Shown here: piece by piece, positions 1-10,902 of the stretch
Layout of the letters: every line of letters begins with the position of its first letter
Position numbering within the stretch: position 1 is the first letter of the stretch
Origin: Phoronis australis
Lineage: Eukaryota; Phoronida; Phoronidae
Direction: 5' to 3'
Assembly (NCBI GenBank): GCA_002633005.1
Contig: NMRA01000762.1
Location: 1-32,597 of the forward strand
Length of the DNA stretch: 32,597 bases
Made by a program: the position numbers and the translations under genes
The notes under the pieces: generated by a model
What the model saw: only the letters and a program-made list of their open reading frames with translations
Told to the model about the DNA's origin: nothing
Databases searched by the model: none

Positions 1-3000
1 CAGTCTAATAGGTAATTTTGAGAATAATAGCGCGAAATATGAAATTAACTTTAGCCGCGTTCTTGCGAGTATTTTTGCGAAAAAAAAGTTAAACAATCGC
101 AAATTCACAAAACTTGGGCTTCTGTGACCCGAAACTATTCAAAAGTTGAATCCCATGCCGTAGTTTCGCCCATGAGGCGTTCAGTTGCCAATGTTAAATT
201 TTAAACGAGGTACTTTGGGGTTTAAAACCATAATCACGGAGCATCCAATCTTGAATTATTGCCAAATGAGCCGGCAACCGAAGCGCATGTAATATAAACG
301 TATACACAAGGGTTGGCCAACCTCAATAAAATCTCTCGACTGAGTCGCTCGGACTTCTGTGCTTGTTTGGCAATGGAAATATAATCCTATCAAGAAATGT
401 TATGAGATCGATTTCACTGAGAGTAAAAGGCTTATCTCGATTTTCATTTTTTATCCAGCTAAAGTGGGTGAAATGCAGCTTTAAACGTTTAAAACATTTG
501 TTGGTATTTTATTCTTAAAGCTTTTGTGTTTAATAGAAATTCAAACATATTTACAATGGAATTATTGGTTAACATTGGAACAATACGAACGAAATTTTAG
601 AACATGCAGACTTGTTGGCCCTAGTATGGGCGTTTTATAAAATCAGAACAACAAAAGTGAGATACGACTGTTCTAGCCGGCCATTGCAACTTAAAAATGT
701 CGTCGTACCACGCACTAACAACGAAAAGATTGCCATCCAGTAATTTGTTTTAGTAAATAAAAAAACAAAACAACTATTACAGATGTAATTAAAGCGACTG
801 ATCTCAACTGGTTTCTAACTTAAATGAGAGTGGTTCCTGGGCTTGGAAAACGACAATTCGTTATTTCTTCAAACAATGTTCTTCGTAAAATATTAATGGC
901 TCGCGGTGACAACCTTACTTGTTAGGGGGGCCTTTGTCAAGCAATATCGAACTGTCGATTTAATCCTAGGGTAGACCACTTTCATAACGGTACGTCGTGG
1001 AAATCAAAAGTTATGATTCTTAGTGGCGAAATGACTATAATTCAGTAGCAGCCCTTCATTAACACGGAATGGAGATTGTTTAGACATTAGGAGCGAGTTG
1101 TGTTGCTGCCAAACAAAACGTCCAGTCCTGTTTTCAACGAAGTTAGTGACGGAAGGCAAATTCGCTAGTTTCTGTAATCGTATTTGTAAACAACATATGA
1201 AATAGATTTTGCTGTGGTCCTGGACAAAGTTCAGGTGGCGAGCAAGCTGTTTTTAATGTGCACGCTCTTACGGACAAAGCTATCCTCGACTGGAAATTAA
1301 ACATGATTTATATAGTTTATTTCAACATTTTGATCTCCATCCAGTATGCAAAAAGACCAAATAACTCGTATCTAAACAAAAAAAAAGAAAATTGTACCTT
1401 GGGCTAGTATTTGTGTTATTTCATTTTGAAATGAGAAATTCCACTGCGTATTGTGGAGAAACGGCCTTCCACAGTGAGACCGACGAAAGTGACAATTATC
1501 ATTAAAATTGAACGAAAATGCCTAGTATGTGCAATGCAATTGTAACTAATCACAATTTTCACGCGCTCAAATATTTCCGTTAAATCCGGGAAAATTTGAG
1601 AGAGTAATAATTCCGCAACTTTCGTATCCATGCGTGTTTTTTTGAAATTTTGACTCCGAAAAAGAATCCAAACAAATTCCCCCAAAAGAGTCACATGAGC
1701 GGGCTTACTATGAACGTCGCAAAGTGACTAGTATTCTCGGCGAACACCCAGCTGGCTAAGTACACCACCGCTCAAAATTTCGAAAAACATTGAAACACTA
1801 ATAGGTGACAGAACTAGCACATGTTAGCACTCCCAGTAGTCCACAGCACTGTTTTGCTATTTCAATGAAACACTACCAGTCTGTTTCTTCCTATTTCGTG
1901 CATTCGCCTTGGGCTGTTCCGTGTGAGCGACATTACAAGCTTGTTATGTGTTACATTCAATCGCGCTAAAATCTTGTGAAGTACTTGCTTTATTTTGTTC
2001 CAAAGCAACAAATTTGGAGGTGACGCACTAGTTTTATTTTTTCAAGTGACGAATTATTCAAATTGAAAAATGTCGATTTTGTTATTATGGAGTTAAAAGT
2101 TAGCGCGAGACGTTAAATTTCACAATGACGTCATAGTAAACACGAGAAATACCAACACAAGCCAAGTGTAGACCTAAGATGTAACTAAAGGGCATTAAAA
2201 CGGATAATTTGAGTTTATTAAAGAGGAAACATCTTGCCTTGAATTATTCACATCAACTATGCTTATTTCACAACTCCAACAGCGTAACATAATCGCCAAA
2301 CAGTGGAACGCAGCGGGGCAATCGTGGCATGGCTTTAAAAAGGTCAAATTGTGCGTTCTCACGTGACGACGTTTGAGCTGAACTAGTTGAAAAATGTTTT
2401 AATTTTTTTCAAAGAAAACACGAGGGTTAGCAAAACAAAACATTTAATAAAAAATTGACCTCTGAATCTACTGTGCAGAAGTCAAAAGGCTAAAAATTGA
2501 ACGACTAAAAAAGTCAGAAGAAAGAAATACTTTCGCTGACGTGAGAAAAACAGTATCCCGGGAAACATTATCAATGTTGCTAATTAAGTTAAAAAATGAC
2601 ATCCTTCAAATCAAATTAATTTGCTTACCATTGAAGACGAGTATCACTTTATCCTGTGTTGTTTTATGGACACCTCTGAGTATGTATGAGTCGATAAAAT
2701 AAATGAATGTCAAAGAACCCAGGCGGGTAGGTTAAAATTCAAATCGAAAAATTGTAATAGATTGATGCATAATTACCTTATTTCAAAATTATTTCTGATC
2801 AAAATTCGGCTGGAGGAATGGCTAGCCAAGGCGTGTGAGCCACGGATCTAGTTTCTTAAGAGAAAAAAGCAATAACTTGCAAGATTTCGCGATCGAGATA
2901 TCGGTATGTGAAACATTTAATCTAACTTTCTTAACGAGTTTCTTGAGACTACGAATCTCGTGATATTTTTTTGAACTGAAAGTGGCACAAACGCACTTAA

Positions 3001-5100
3001 ATTAAACATGGTTAAGCAAGGTTTGAAGGAAACCCAATGATTTGCCAAGCGATTGACGCGATAAATAAAAAATCGCATCATTTTTGCACATATCAAGTGG
3101 ATTTTCTTTTTCAAAATGAGAAACTAAAATATACCGCGCCACGGACTCGATTTAAAAAGAAACAGAGACCAGATCTAACTATGTTTTTGGCCTCTTCTTT
3201 TTGTCGTTGGAACCACAGAACTGCAACCTCAGCCGTGTGAGATCGAAGTTGGTATTTCGTTCCTGGGGCTGGAGTTTTATGATGGAACGGCAAAAATGTA
3301 AAGAATCGCGAAACGGATTTTTGTCATTCTAGATACATTGGGCTACCTAGATAGGGCGACCACGTTGCATCAAAAGAAAACACGACTTAAATGAACACCC
3401 GCAGGCACACCTGATAAAATAACCTTTTGGTACCATATCGCGTCACTAGTGAGAAAAAACCAACCAAAGAACGGCCACTGCAATAGCAGTAGTTTTGATC
3501 ATTTGCTGGTACTTGCGGCGTAAGTATATAGTCTGCTGCGGGTAGCCGTGTGTTTTGAATAGAACATTGATGTGAGAGGGTATTGTTACTGTAGCTGTTT
3601 AAGTGATTCTTTGCGGTGACGTATTAGACGAAAGTCAGGTAAGACGCTTAACCATGCATTACATTTGAAAATTTCTAACTTCAGAGTGGTTATAGAGATG
3701 GGACAGGAAATAAATGTACACGTGTTTCTGTTCAAGGTAGGTTTAAACAACATGTCTGGAAAACTGAAGGCTGTAGACCATTATGAATTCATGAGAAAAG
3801 CTCGACTGGTCTTTAGCTACAGCAGTACAGATGTCGGACAGCTGTTATGTTTATAACTAAGAAAGTTATACAGAATTTGTTAAACGCGCGACACTTTTCA
3901 TTGTTCACAGTCTTTATTCCATTACATTCGTACTTTCGGAACAAAACTCTACTCTCAACTGAACATAGATACAGTAACTGACCTAGCGACATAATTAAAA
4001 GACACACGATATTTCGAAACATACTTGTTTCATTCTCAAGTGAAGATAAAATGACGCAGTAATGCCACCACAGAGTATAAGCTGATGTAGGTTTTGAAAT
4101 TTTTCCATTGGTGTTGTGCAAACACGTGTATAAATAATTATGCGATTCTGAGTATATGTTAAAACTGGTATTTCGTGTTTTCACTGAGTTGTCTCACTGG
4201 TTCATCTATATAATTCCCCGGTGTTCGCATTTACCACAGAAAGCTTGGTTATAAACTGTCATCTTGGTTTTTATCCCCTAAGTTGTTAATTAAACTGATG
4301 CAGCTGGTCAAAAGTAGTTCCATCTATTCATATGTGGTTTTATAGTAAGGGTCTGATGTGTCTGTCAGGAATTAGCCTGTTGCTTATTGTAGTCAGACAT
4401 TGTTTATGATAAGGGTCTGAAAATTTTTAGACCAGGCGAACAATCGTCATGTGTCTCAGTTTACACCCACAGGAGTTTCTTTGTATCAACAGTTCTGTGT
4501 GATCCCATTCACAAATCTGACAATTCTCACAAAAGAATGGGAAGTATAACCGATCAAAAACTTCAAGTAATGACGTGTAAATGAAAACTAAGTTTGTCAC
4601 CTCTTGCACAACCGACTGTGAAATATGTGCCCAACTCTAATCATCTTATTAGTACTCTGACAACACATTTTTTCTATTTCCTAATACAAATGTTTTTGCA
4701 GCACCAATAAACATCTCCCAGAGGATAAAAAAGTGCGAAATTAAAACATCTTAGAGCGGTAAGGAGAAGGCCAGGGAAAAACATTTTTAAAGGCTTAAAT
4801 GGATAAATGACTATTGGTGTATTTAATAAAAAAGGAATACTGCAAATGTGTTGTTTACCAACTGCTACCACCTCATGTTAGATTCAGTCTCGTTCCCAAG
4901 GCTCAAGACGGCGCTGATCGGTTTAGCTATGTGAATCACATAAAGATTTTATTTCTCCAATTTGAATGGCAAACATGCCATGAAAAAGGTGTTTACAAAC
5001 CTTGCTAGGCCTGCACCAAGACTAGTTTAGGAGAGGTGCTTTACCCTGCCAAGCAGGAAGTCAAGCCTATTTATGACTTAGAAAAGCTAGAGTTTATTGA
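1..5100. other. AT-rich region without a supportable gene
   Basis: No reading frame here shows a recognisable domain, and the longest (about 120 codons, minus strand, 3813-4184) is AT-rich with no family resemblance. A perfect CRE-type palindrome TGACGTCA sits at 2126-2133. A candidate splice-bounded mini-exon at 3687-3737 is discussed under findings. The right end may hold the distal 3' UTR of the minus-strand gene at 6533-7000, because a minus-strand AATAAA (plus TTTATT) occurs near 5112 and another near 5470. Confidence 0.5.
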
Positions 5101-5290
5101 GCATGTAAATCTTTATTAGAAAGTACTACACCTTAGTCTTAGTACCTTCACGGAAACACAGAGGTATGTTATTGCGCTGTCTCCGGGGGGGGGGGGGGGG
5201 TAATTTGTAAATGCAACTTTTGCAATAAAACTGATNTTAGCGCCATCTTGAGGCTTGTGGGTGAGGTTGAATTTAGATTGTTTTGGATGT
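4873..5290. repeat. degenerate inverted repeat, possible fold-back element
   Basis: The arm at about 4879-4921 reads (by pieces) TTAGATTCA, then CCCAAGGCTCAAGACGGCGCT. The reverse complement of about 5234-5276 reads TAAATTCA, then CCACAAGCCTCAAGATGGCGCT. Roughly three quarters of aligned positions agree by eye. The arms flank about 300 bases that include the 16-base G run and the undetermined base, so assembly quality is poor here. No transposase coding is visible. Chance or a shared dispersed repeat are alternatives. Confidence 0.35.
5185..5200. repeat. poly-G run (16 bases) near an ambiguous base
   Basis: An uninterrupted run of 16 G is followed by an N at position 5236. Length and base calls in this stretch are unreliable. 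Confidence 0.9.
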
Positions 5291-6152
5291 CTGTGGTGAC
5301 AGTGATGGATAATAAATAAATACACATGTACATTGTATTTAACATTGCTGTTTTTACAAAACTTATACAGTTAAATACAAGATTAGTTCAACATTTTGCC
5401 ACTTCATTGTACTGAAAAAGAAATGTGTATTCTAAACTAGAAACAAAATGACGCAATCAATTAACAGTATTTATTTCACTGTTTAAAGAATGGAAAACAA
5501 AAAATGAGGGAAACTAAAGTAAGCTGCAAAACTTGTTAAGATAAATTAGTATCTAATATAGTTGTATGTATATTGCCATGTAGACTTATGGTGATAATGC
5601 GACAAAAGTGTAAAACATTTAACGATTTAATAGACCAACAATAGGAAATATGTACCACGTGCTGATACTATTGTTCAAAATAAAACAATATTCTGCCCTA
5701 TCTTTTTACATTTTTGTAGAAGCAAAATGAAACATCTAACAAGAGCACTTAAAAGAAATAGTAAAATGTTGCCTAAGAATATTAATATATATACATATTC
5801 TATCTAAGATTTAAAATTAAAATAAAACTAAAATTTAAAAATTGCAAAGTGTAAAATTGAGACATAAGCCATTGAACCTGCATTGGCAGCAGCACAAGAG
5901 GAGAAATAAACATTATATGCAGACTGTAATATTGAAAGCAACCCCCTTTATCACAGGCATTGCAGAAACAGCACTTGCACTTATCACAACTAATGCTCGG
6001 CCATTACAACCCTGTTAACGACACAAACACTGCCCTTCACTGTTGCGTAATGATAACGGAAACATTAAGGGTTCCTTTTGGAACACTAAAATTGATGGTG
6101 GTACACTGTGAATTAAAAGCATCTCTTAACTGACCCTCATAATTCAATTTCT

Positions 6153-6185
6153 GTGATTGATCTACAGCGGGTGATTGATCTACAG
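6153..6185. repeat. 18-bp tandem duplication
   Basis: GTGATTGATCTACAG occurs at 6153 and again at 6171, separated by CGG. It lies in the region expected to be the 3' UTR of the minus-strand RIIa-like gene. Confidence 0.8.
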
Positions 6186-6532
6186 AAGTAATTGTTTTCT
6201 ACAATGAACCCTGGAACTTCACAATTATTGAAAAATAAAATAGCAGAAACATCTTGTAAGTGTATGATGACCTTTTCATATTAATTATGCATGCTAAGTT
6301 TTTTAAGACTAAACAGGCTGAGGACATGTGCAGACAGTATGTTATGTCAGTGATAAGGCACTTCTAGGTTTGAGCATTAGAACATACGGTAGCAGTTAAA
6401 GCAATTTAGCTTAAACTCCACCTAAAGTATTTGCCCAACCCTGTTAACTAGATAAGCTGAGTACAGGTGATAACAAATCACACTAGCATAGACACCAACA
6501 GGGAACTTGCGATCACTTGCATCAATATGGCA

Positions 6533-7000
6533 TCACTCCAAGGGCTCTTCCATTTCTGTAAGCTGGAAGAATTCTGGCCTGTATTCCCCCTGCCTGTTAG
6601 GAACCTCCTTATTCAATTTTCTCAAATGTTCAACTTGATAAATAGAATCATCACGTATCAAATCCAATCGCACGATATCCCGGTATGGGTGTAAATGACG
6701 AACAAATGTTTCCCAATTAACGTTTTCCGGGCCTTTTTCCTTTATCTGTTCTAGTCGCTGTAACAGGAAGTCAATGTGGTCCTCCGGTCGCTCCATCATC
6801 AGGGAACTCAGTAAACTGTCCATCATTTGCGGAATCTTCCTGTCACTCATGTATGACCTGGTAGCTTCAGCTTCGTTAAGAACAACAAAGTCTAAACTTG
6901 TCGATCTCCGATCTTCTGTTAGATCAGTGGCATTGCTAAACCTGCTACCAACTCTGGTACTGGCCCGTGTGCCAGTTCTCGTTGGGGGTCTGGATGACAT
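6533..7000 (-). CDS. RIIa/DPY30-like docking-domain protein (AK5 N-terminus-like), 155 aa
   Basis: The frame runs from ATG at 7000-6998 to TGA at 6535-6533 and encodes 155 residues. Residues 1-45 are a Ser/Thr/Arg-rich, probably disordered tail with repeated T-R-x-G/S steps. Residues about 46-105 (RSYMSDRKIPQMMDSLLSSL, then ERPEDHIDFLLQRLEQIKE and NVNWETFV) closely resemble the N-terminal RIIa/DPY30-type helical segment of adenylate kinase 5 and, less closely, of EFCAB10. No P-loop or kinase domain follows: the protein stops after a charged tail (residues 106-155). In this family the segment forms a dimeric four-helix docking module for amphipathic helices of anchoring proteins, often in cilia or flagella, so a docking role is inferred. 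ATG 7000 was chosen because a good acceptor (TATTTCAG, minus strand) ends at 7011, leaving a 10-base UTR before it. The frame stays open 8 codons further upstream but would cross that acceptor. It is divergent from INSC. The specific orthologue is not recognised. Confidence 0.75.
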   Translation of the reverse strand: MSSRPPTRTGTRASTRVGSRFSNATDLTEDRRSTSLDFVVLNEAEATRSYMSDRKIPQMMDSLLSSLMMERPEDHIDFLLQRLEQIKEKGPENVNWETFVRHLHPYRDIVRLDLIRDDSIYQVEHLRKLNKEVPNRQGEYRPEFFQLTEMEEPLE

Positions 7001-7010
7001 TTGGATGAAT
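7001..7010 (-). other. 5' UTR part of the coding exon and its 3' splice site
   Basis: On the minus strand the sequence reads TTGCTGTATTTCAG and then ATTCATCCAA before the ATG. The acceptor AG lies at 7012-7011, so at least one non-coding exon must lie upstream (higher coordinates). The best donor candidate is at 8574. Confidence 0.55.
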
Positions 7011-7264
7011 CTGAAATACAGCAATACAATGGTAAAAATATTTCTTACGGAGATGTTCCCCCTTGCTCACATTTTAAAAGCTGATCATGTGAACACTGTT
7101 AACCTCACGATATATAAGTAAGTACCGATAAGTAAACAAAACTTCAATTCGCATCGGTGTGATAAGCAATAAATAAACGATAGCAAACATGCTGGTGTCA
7201 GAGCCACCATGGAAAGCAGTGTGAACTGATGGGGCTACCCACATTGTAAATATTACATTAATGA

Positions 7265-7293
7265 ATGAATAAATAAATAAATAAATAAATAAA
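7265..7293. repeat. (AAAT)n microsatellite
   Basis: About seven AATA units in a row lie in the presumed first intron of the minus-strand gene. Confidence 0.9.
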
Positions 7294-8450
7294 GATGTAC
7301 AAAAAAGCGTTTCAAGATCCAAAGGGTTGCACTTTCAGTAATGTTTTTAAATGTTTAATTCTGAAAATTTGCTTCAACAAAATTTGGTAGATTTTCTACA
7401 AGATTTGTGAAGTTTGTGTTTGTAGCTCAGTACATTTTTGACGCAACATAGAAAACTGCTGGTCAAACAAACACACAGACAGTGTATAGAGGAAATAATG
7501 TACAGCAATTGAAAATTCAATATATTAATATATCCTCATACATACATGCAAATTAATCAACAGTATCAAGCTATATTTACCAGTATGATCCTTGTGATTG
7601 ATTCAGTTTTTCACACTTTTACGGCTGCAGACAAGGCAGTCACTAAGGTATATTTTGTTGAACAAAATTGATTTTTTTTTGTATTGTGGGTTTGCTAATG
7701 GGAATTTACTTTACAGTGCCCAGATCACTGGCAAAAATTTTTGACTAAAATGAATCCTATTTTTACTATTCAGATTTCACTCATTCTTGCAATGACTACT
7801 TTCAACAAAACAGTTTCCTAAAATGCAGGAAATAAGCTCTAATTTCACAAAATAATATGGAAACAGTCTGCCAAATACCGCCAATAGCAAGACAATCTCT
7901 TTGATAGCCTTTCAGTGGTTGTCTAATCAGAGTCAGAGTGCCGTACAGGGTCTCAGATGGTTCTGCCCTCTTTCAAGTTTGAAATCTGGAGAACCCTGGA
8001 TATTACAAAATGCGATTGAGAATTTTTTTGGCAGTGTTCATAGACTAAACTTTTGAAATTACAGCCTGTTGAATCTGAGACTGACAACTCCGACAAGCAA
8101 AGGAAAATGTTTTGAATACTGTTAAAATAGAACATTGAATACAAAAGAAGATTAACATAACATAGTCTTAAGCTACAGCTACAATTTACTAGGTCAGTGT
8201 TACCCAATTTAGGTATGGGGGTTAAACCTGATATGAAAGTGCCATGTCTCCATACCTTAGCCTCCCCATACAGCCAGGGCATCAACACATACACAAGAGT
8301 GTCTAAAAGTCATTAATTTTGATAAGGTCCATCCAATCCAGTTGTGAACTGCCCCAGATCAGTCAACGGCCAGTGTTAACCTTTTGACGCTTAAACACCG
8401 ACCAGTACAGACAAACTGAACATGGAGTAGGTAATTTGTTGAGACCTATT
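7294..8450. other. presumed intron of the minus-strand gene, nothing coding seen
   Basis: The stretch is AT-rich with only short frames. The largest minus-strand frame (7953-8294) has no recognisable domain. It is best explained as the intron between the coding exon at 7010 and a 5' non-coding exon near 8575. Confidence 0.4.
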
Positions 8451-8457
8451 CGTTTTT

Positions 8458-8505
8458 AATAATCAGGAAATGTTGTTGCTTTGATTGTTACATTTCCTGG
8501 TTATT
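8458..8505. repeat. strong hairpin, 16-bp arms with 16-base loop
   Basis: AATAATCAGGAAATGT at 8458-8473 pairs with ACATTTCCTGGTTATT at 8490-8505 with one mismatch. The loop is 16 bases. It sits about 70 bases downstream (minus sense) of the candidate first exon of the RIIa-like gene. It could be a small fold-back element or a structured intronic segment. Confidence 0.75.
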
Positions 8506-8574
8506 GAAACAACAAACACAAACCCACGGATCAATTGGTTTTTGGAGAAGCATTATGACTGTCAATTGACTTAC

Positions 8575-8665
8575 AATACTCAATCGATATACACTAGACT
8601 TTCCCAAGGGTGCTCTTCCTCTTGGCTTCCCTAGTGGTTATGACAACAATTCTCGGGGGATTTCG
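8575..8665 (-). other. candidate 5' non-coding exon of the RIIa-like gene
   Basis: On the minus strand, GAGTATT is followed by GTAAGTCAATT, a consensus donor at 8574-8573. The sequence just upstream contains CTCTCGCGAAAT (plus 8667-8678), close to the TCTCGCGAGA element of housekeeping and bidirectional promoters. The coding exon acceptor at 7011 requires such an exon. Its 5' limit is not visible, so the coordinates are approximate. Confidence 0.3.
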
Positions 8666-8900
8666 CGAGAGTTGAAAATGTGTTGATATCGATGAATGTT
8701 CTTTAAATTATGAATAAATTATGGCCAAATTGCCAACATATTGCACCAATTCCACCCAGCACTGATTTTAAGCGTCTATTCTGGTTTGTAAATGGTCAAT
8801 AAGCCTCGTATAATTTAGGGCACCTGTTCCATCCACGACTACATAAGTTAACCTACTATTGCCAAGTTACATTTATTGGTCGACGCTATTTTTTCAAAAG
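8640..8900. promoter_or_regulatory. probable divergent promoter region (RIIa-like gene / INSC)
   Basis: This is the best-placed interval between the minus-strand gene and plus-strand INSC. It carries TTTCGCGAGAG near 8669 and a few CpGs in an otherwise CpG-poor stretch. A GTAAGT donor lies on its minus side (8574) and a GTACGT donor on its plus side (8962). No TATA box was assigned. Confidence 0.3.
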
Positions 8901-8961
8901 CAGTGAAGTAGCAATCGGGATTTGGGACGGAAGACTTGAAAGCGTATTATTTGTGATGCAT
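8870..8961 (+). other. candidate 5' non-coding exon of INSC
   Basis: GATGCATG is followed by GTACGTAATC, a good donor at 8962. The INSC start-codon exon begins with a strong acceptor at 10780-10781, so INSC needs at least one upstream non-coding exon, and this is the most promoter-proximal candidate. The 5' limit is unknown. A weaker alternative donor (GTAAGT) lies near 9914. Confidence 0.25.
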
Positions 8962-10388
8962 GGTACGTAATCATGGGCATTAGAATATAATTTTTGTAGA
9001 CCTTCTTTTCTTGTCTTCTGTCATGTCTTGCTTGAAGCTTTGAAAATATTCCAGCTTGCGGCGACTGCATTGTCTTTGACTGTGTATCTGACTGTACTCG
9101 GGGTAGCCTACTCTCTTCTGACTGCTGAGTACTGAGTATGCCTATGACTGAAAATGAAAAAGTGTGTGAATGGGAGTATGGCGCGAGTACAGTACTCTTC
9201 GTGATCTTGAAATATTAATTTCTGATGTAACATATTGTACAGTCACTCAGTGCTATTCAGCAATGAGACCTTCCGTGTCTATTTTTTATTGGGCATTACT
9301 AAATTACACCCATACCAACTAACATATGCTATTGTCTTGAAATTGACACCAACCAATGTCACATCCTAGCTTTAGGCTAGGGGTAGGTTGATATTCCTTC
9401 TGAGTAACTTGAAAACTGAAAGTTTTGCGTTTGCGCTGTATACTTTTGAGTGAAAATAAGCTTAAAACTTACCTCAATACCTATCCTTTGATGAACTTGG
9501 CCTTTTGATGATCGTTAACCCTTTACATTTGTGACTTAGTTAAACCTATGCAATTTACTTGGCTACTTGCTATAAAGGTCTATTAGTGCCACATGTTTTT
9601 GCACGACACTGTTACAACTTATTTTGGATAGTTGACACAATATGTATTAAATTGCTTAAAATTTATTTATGAAAAAACACCATGAAAGTCAAGTGTTGTG
9701 AATATTCTTAAATTTGGGCAAAATTAAATGAAAAATATTTTTTATTTTATCGAGACTTGCTACATGCTACATTGGAGCAAATGATTGAAATTTTTGTAAA
9801 GATTGTTTGGAATAAAGCATGCTCAAAGGAAAACAATATCTCCTAAAAAGGTATTTTGTTACGTTAGTATTTCACTTGTCTACCATATGCTGTGTCCTAA
9901 ACAGAACATTTACTGTAAGTTGATTTTAGATATTGATATATTGATTTGACCTTTCTTCATTTGTTTTCCATCTGTCGGATATGTTTTTATTAGCCTAGTA
10001 CATCTTTTATATTATTCCGTTGCACAAAAATACCCTTGTCTGGAATGTGCTATTGGAAAATACATATGCAAAATGACAAAATTCCATCCAAAAGTGCCAA
10101 TTTTCGTTTTTTGCCTAGAGACAATTCATCCATGCGATTTCAAAATCATGAATTGCCTTATTGATTATTTATTTGTAAAGTCATTAAATCCATGACAAGT
10201 GTATTAAAGGACCTGCAAAAACCAGTTTTAACCCTAACCAATCCTTGCAGTGATTTTTCTTGTTATTGTCACCAATCTCTGGTTTAGTTTACAGAAATTT
10301 CATGTCCTGGGCTGTGGTTCTGATGAACTTGAAAATCAGTTTTCTTTTATTTTTTTATTTTTTGAACTAATTCATGGTGGTGTAGCAC
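8962..10388 (+). other. presumed INSC 5' UTR intron, no gene seen
   Basis: AT-rich sequence with no coding signature on either strand. It ends against the TTAA-flanked element next to INSC exon 1. Confidence 0.35.
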
Positions 10389-10725
10389 TTAAAGGGACAC
10401 TAAACCCTGTTTGGATAAATTCAACTGGTCCTCATTCTTTCCCCTGTCAAAGCACCATTGACATCTCACTGAGTGATAAAAACAGGATTCCAAAACACCA
10501 ATTCATTGTGTCATATAATGGACCTTATGGTTCTTGGTGGGTGGTCTTTCCCCACAGTTGTTCTTAAGCGTAGGTCTCGCTTGCTGGGTTTGCACACTTG
10601 TAAGGAGTTTTCAAAAATTGTTGCAAACGTTTGAGGGTAGTAGAGTATTCTTTTCTTTCAAGAGCTAGACAGGAAAGTCGTTACTATCTGTTATTAGGCC
10701 AAAATCGGGTTTAGTATCACTTTAA
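10389..10725. mobile_element. TTAA-flanked MITE (piggyBac/Kolobok-like), about 329 bp
   Basis: The left end reads TTAA then AGGGACACTAAACCC (from 10389). The right end, reverse-complemented, reads TTAA then AGTGATACTAAACCC (from 10725). The terminal inverted repeats agree at 13 of 15 positions, and both ends abut an intact TTAA, the target duplication used by piggyBac and Kolobok elements. No transposase is present, so it is non-autonomous. It ends 56 bases before the INSC start-codon exon. A 105-codon open frame that overlaps it (10250-10567) has no family resemblance. Confidence 0.75.
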
Positions 10726-10781
10726 GGATAAGTTTCCTTGTCACAATGTGTTAAGTACTGTGACTGATTTCTTGTTTGCAG

Positions 10782-10902
10782 CACACGCATGATTCATGAT
10801 GGCAACTTCTGGAGGAACAAACCAACCCCCACGAAATGGCATTGTTGCCAGTAACGGACAACAGAGCACTCTTACTAATTGGCTGGTGTCTTCTGTTAAA
10901 CG
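10782..10902 (+). CDS. INSC: INSC exon with start codon (coding 10796-10902)
   Basis: The acceptor CTTGTTTGCAG ends at 10781 and the donor is CG|GTGAGA. It encodes residues 1-35 plus two bases of Arg36: MMATSGG..., a Gly/Asn/Gln-rich tail without a domain. An out-of-frame ATG at 10789 opens a 21-codon uORF that overlaps the start. Confidence 0.9.

Noticed and set aside
3813-4184. 123-codon minus-strand open frame
   Set aside because: AT-biased codons, low-complexity residues, no recognisable family and no transcript signal.
6774-7121. 115-codon plus-strand frame opposite the RIIa-like gene
   Set aside because: It is the antisense shadow of the real minus-strand coding exon.
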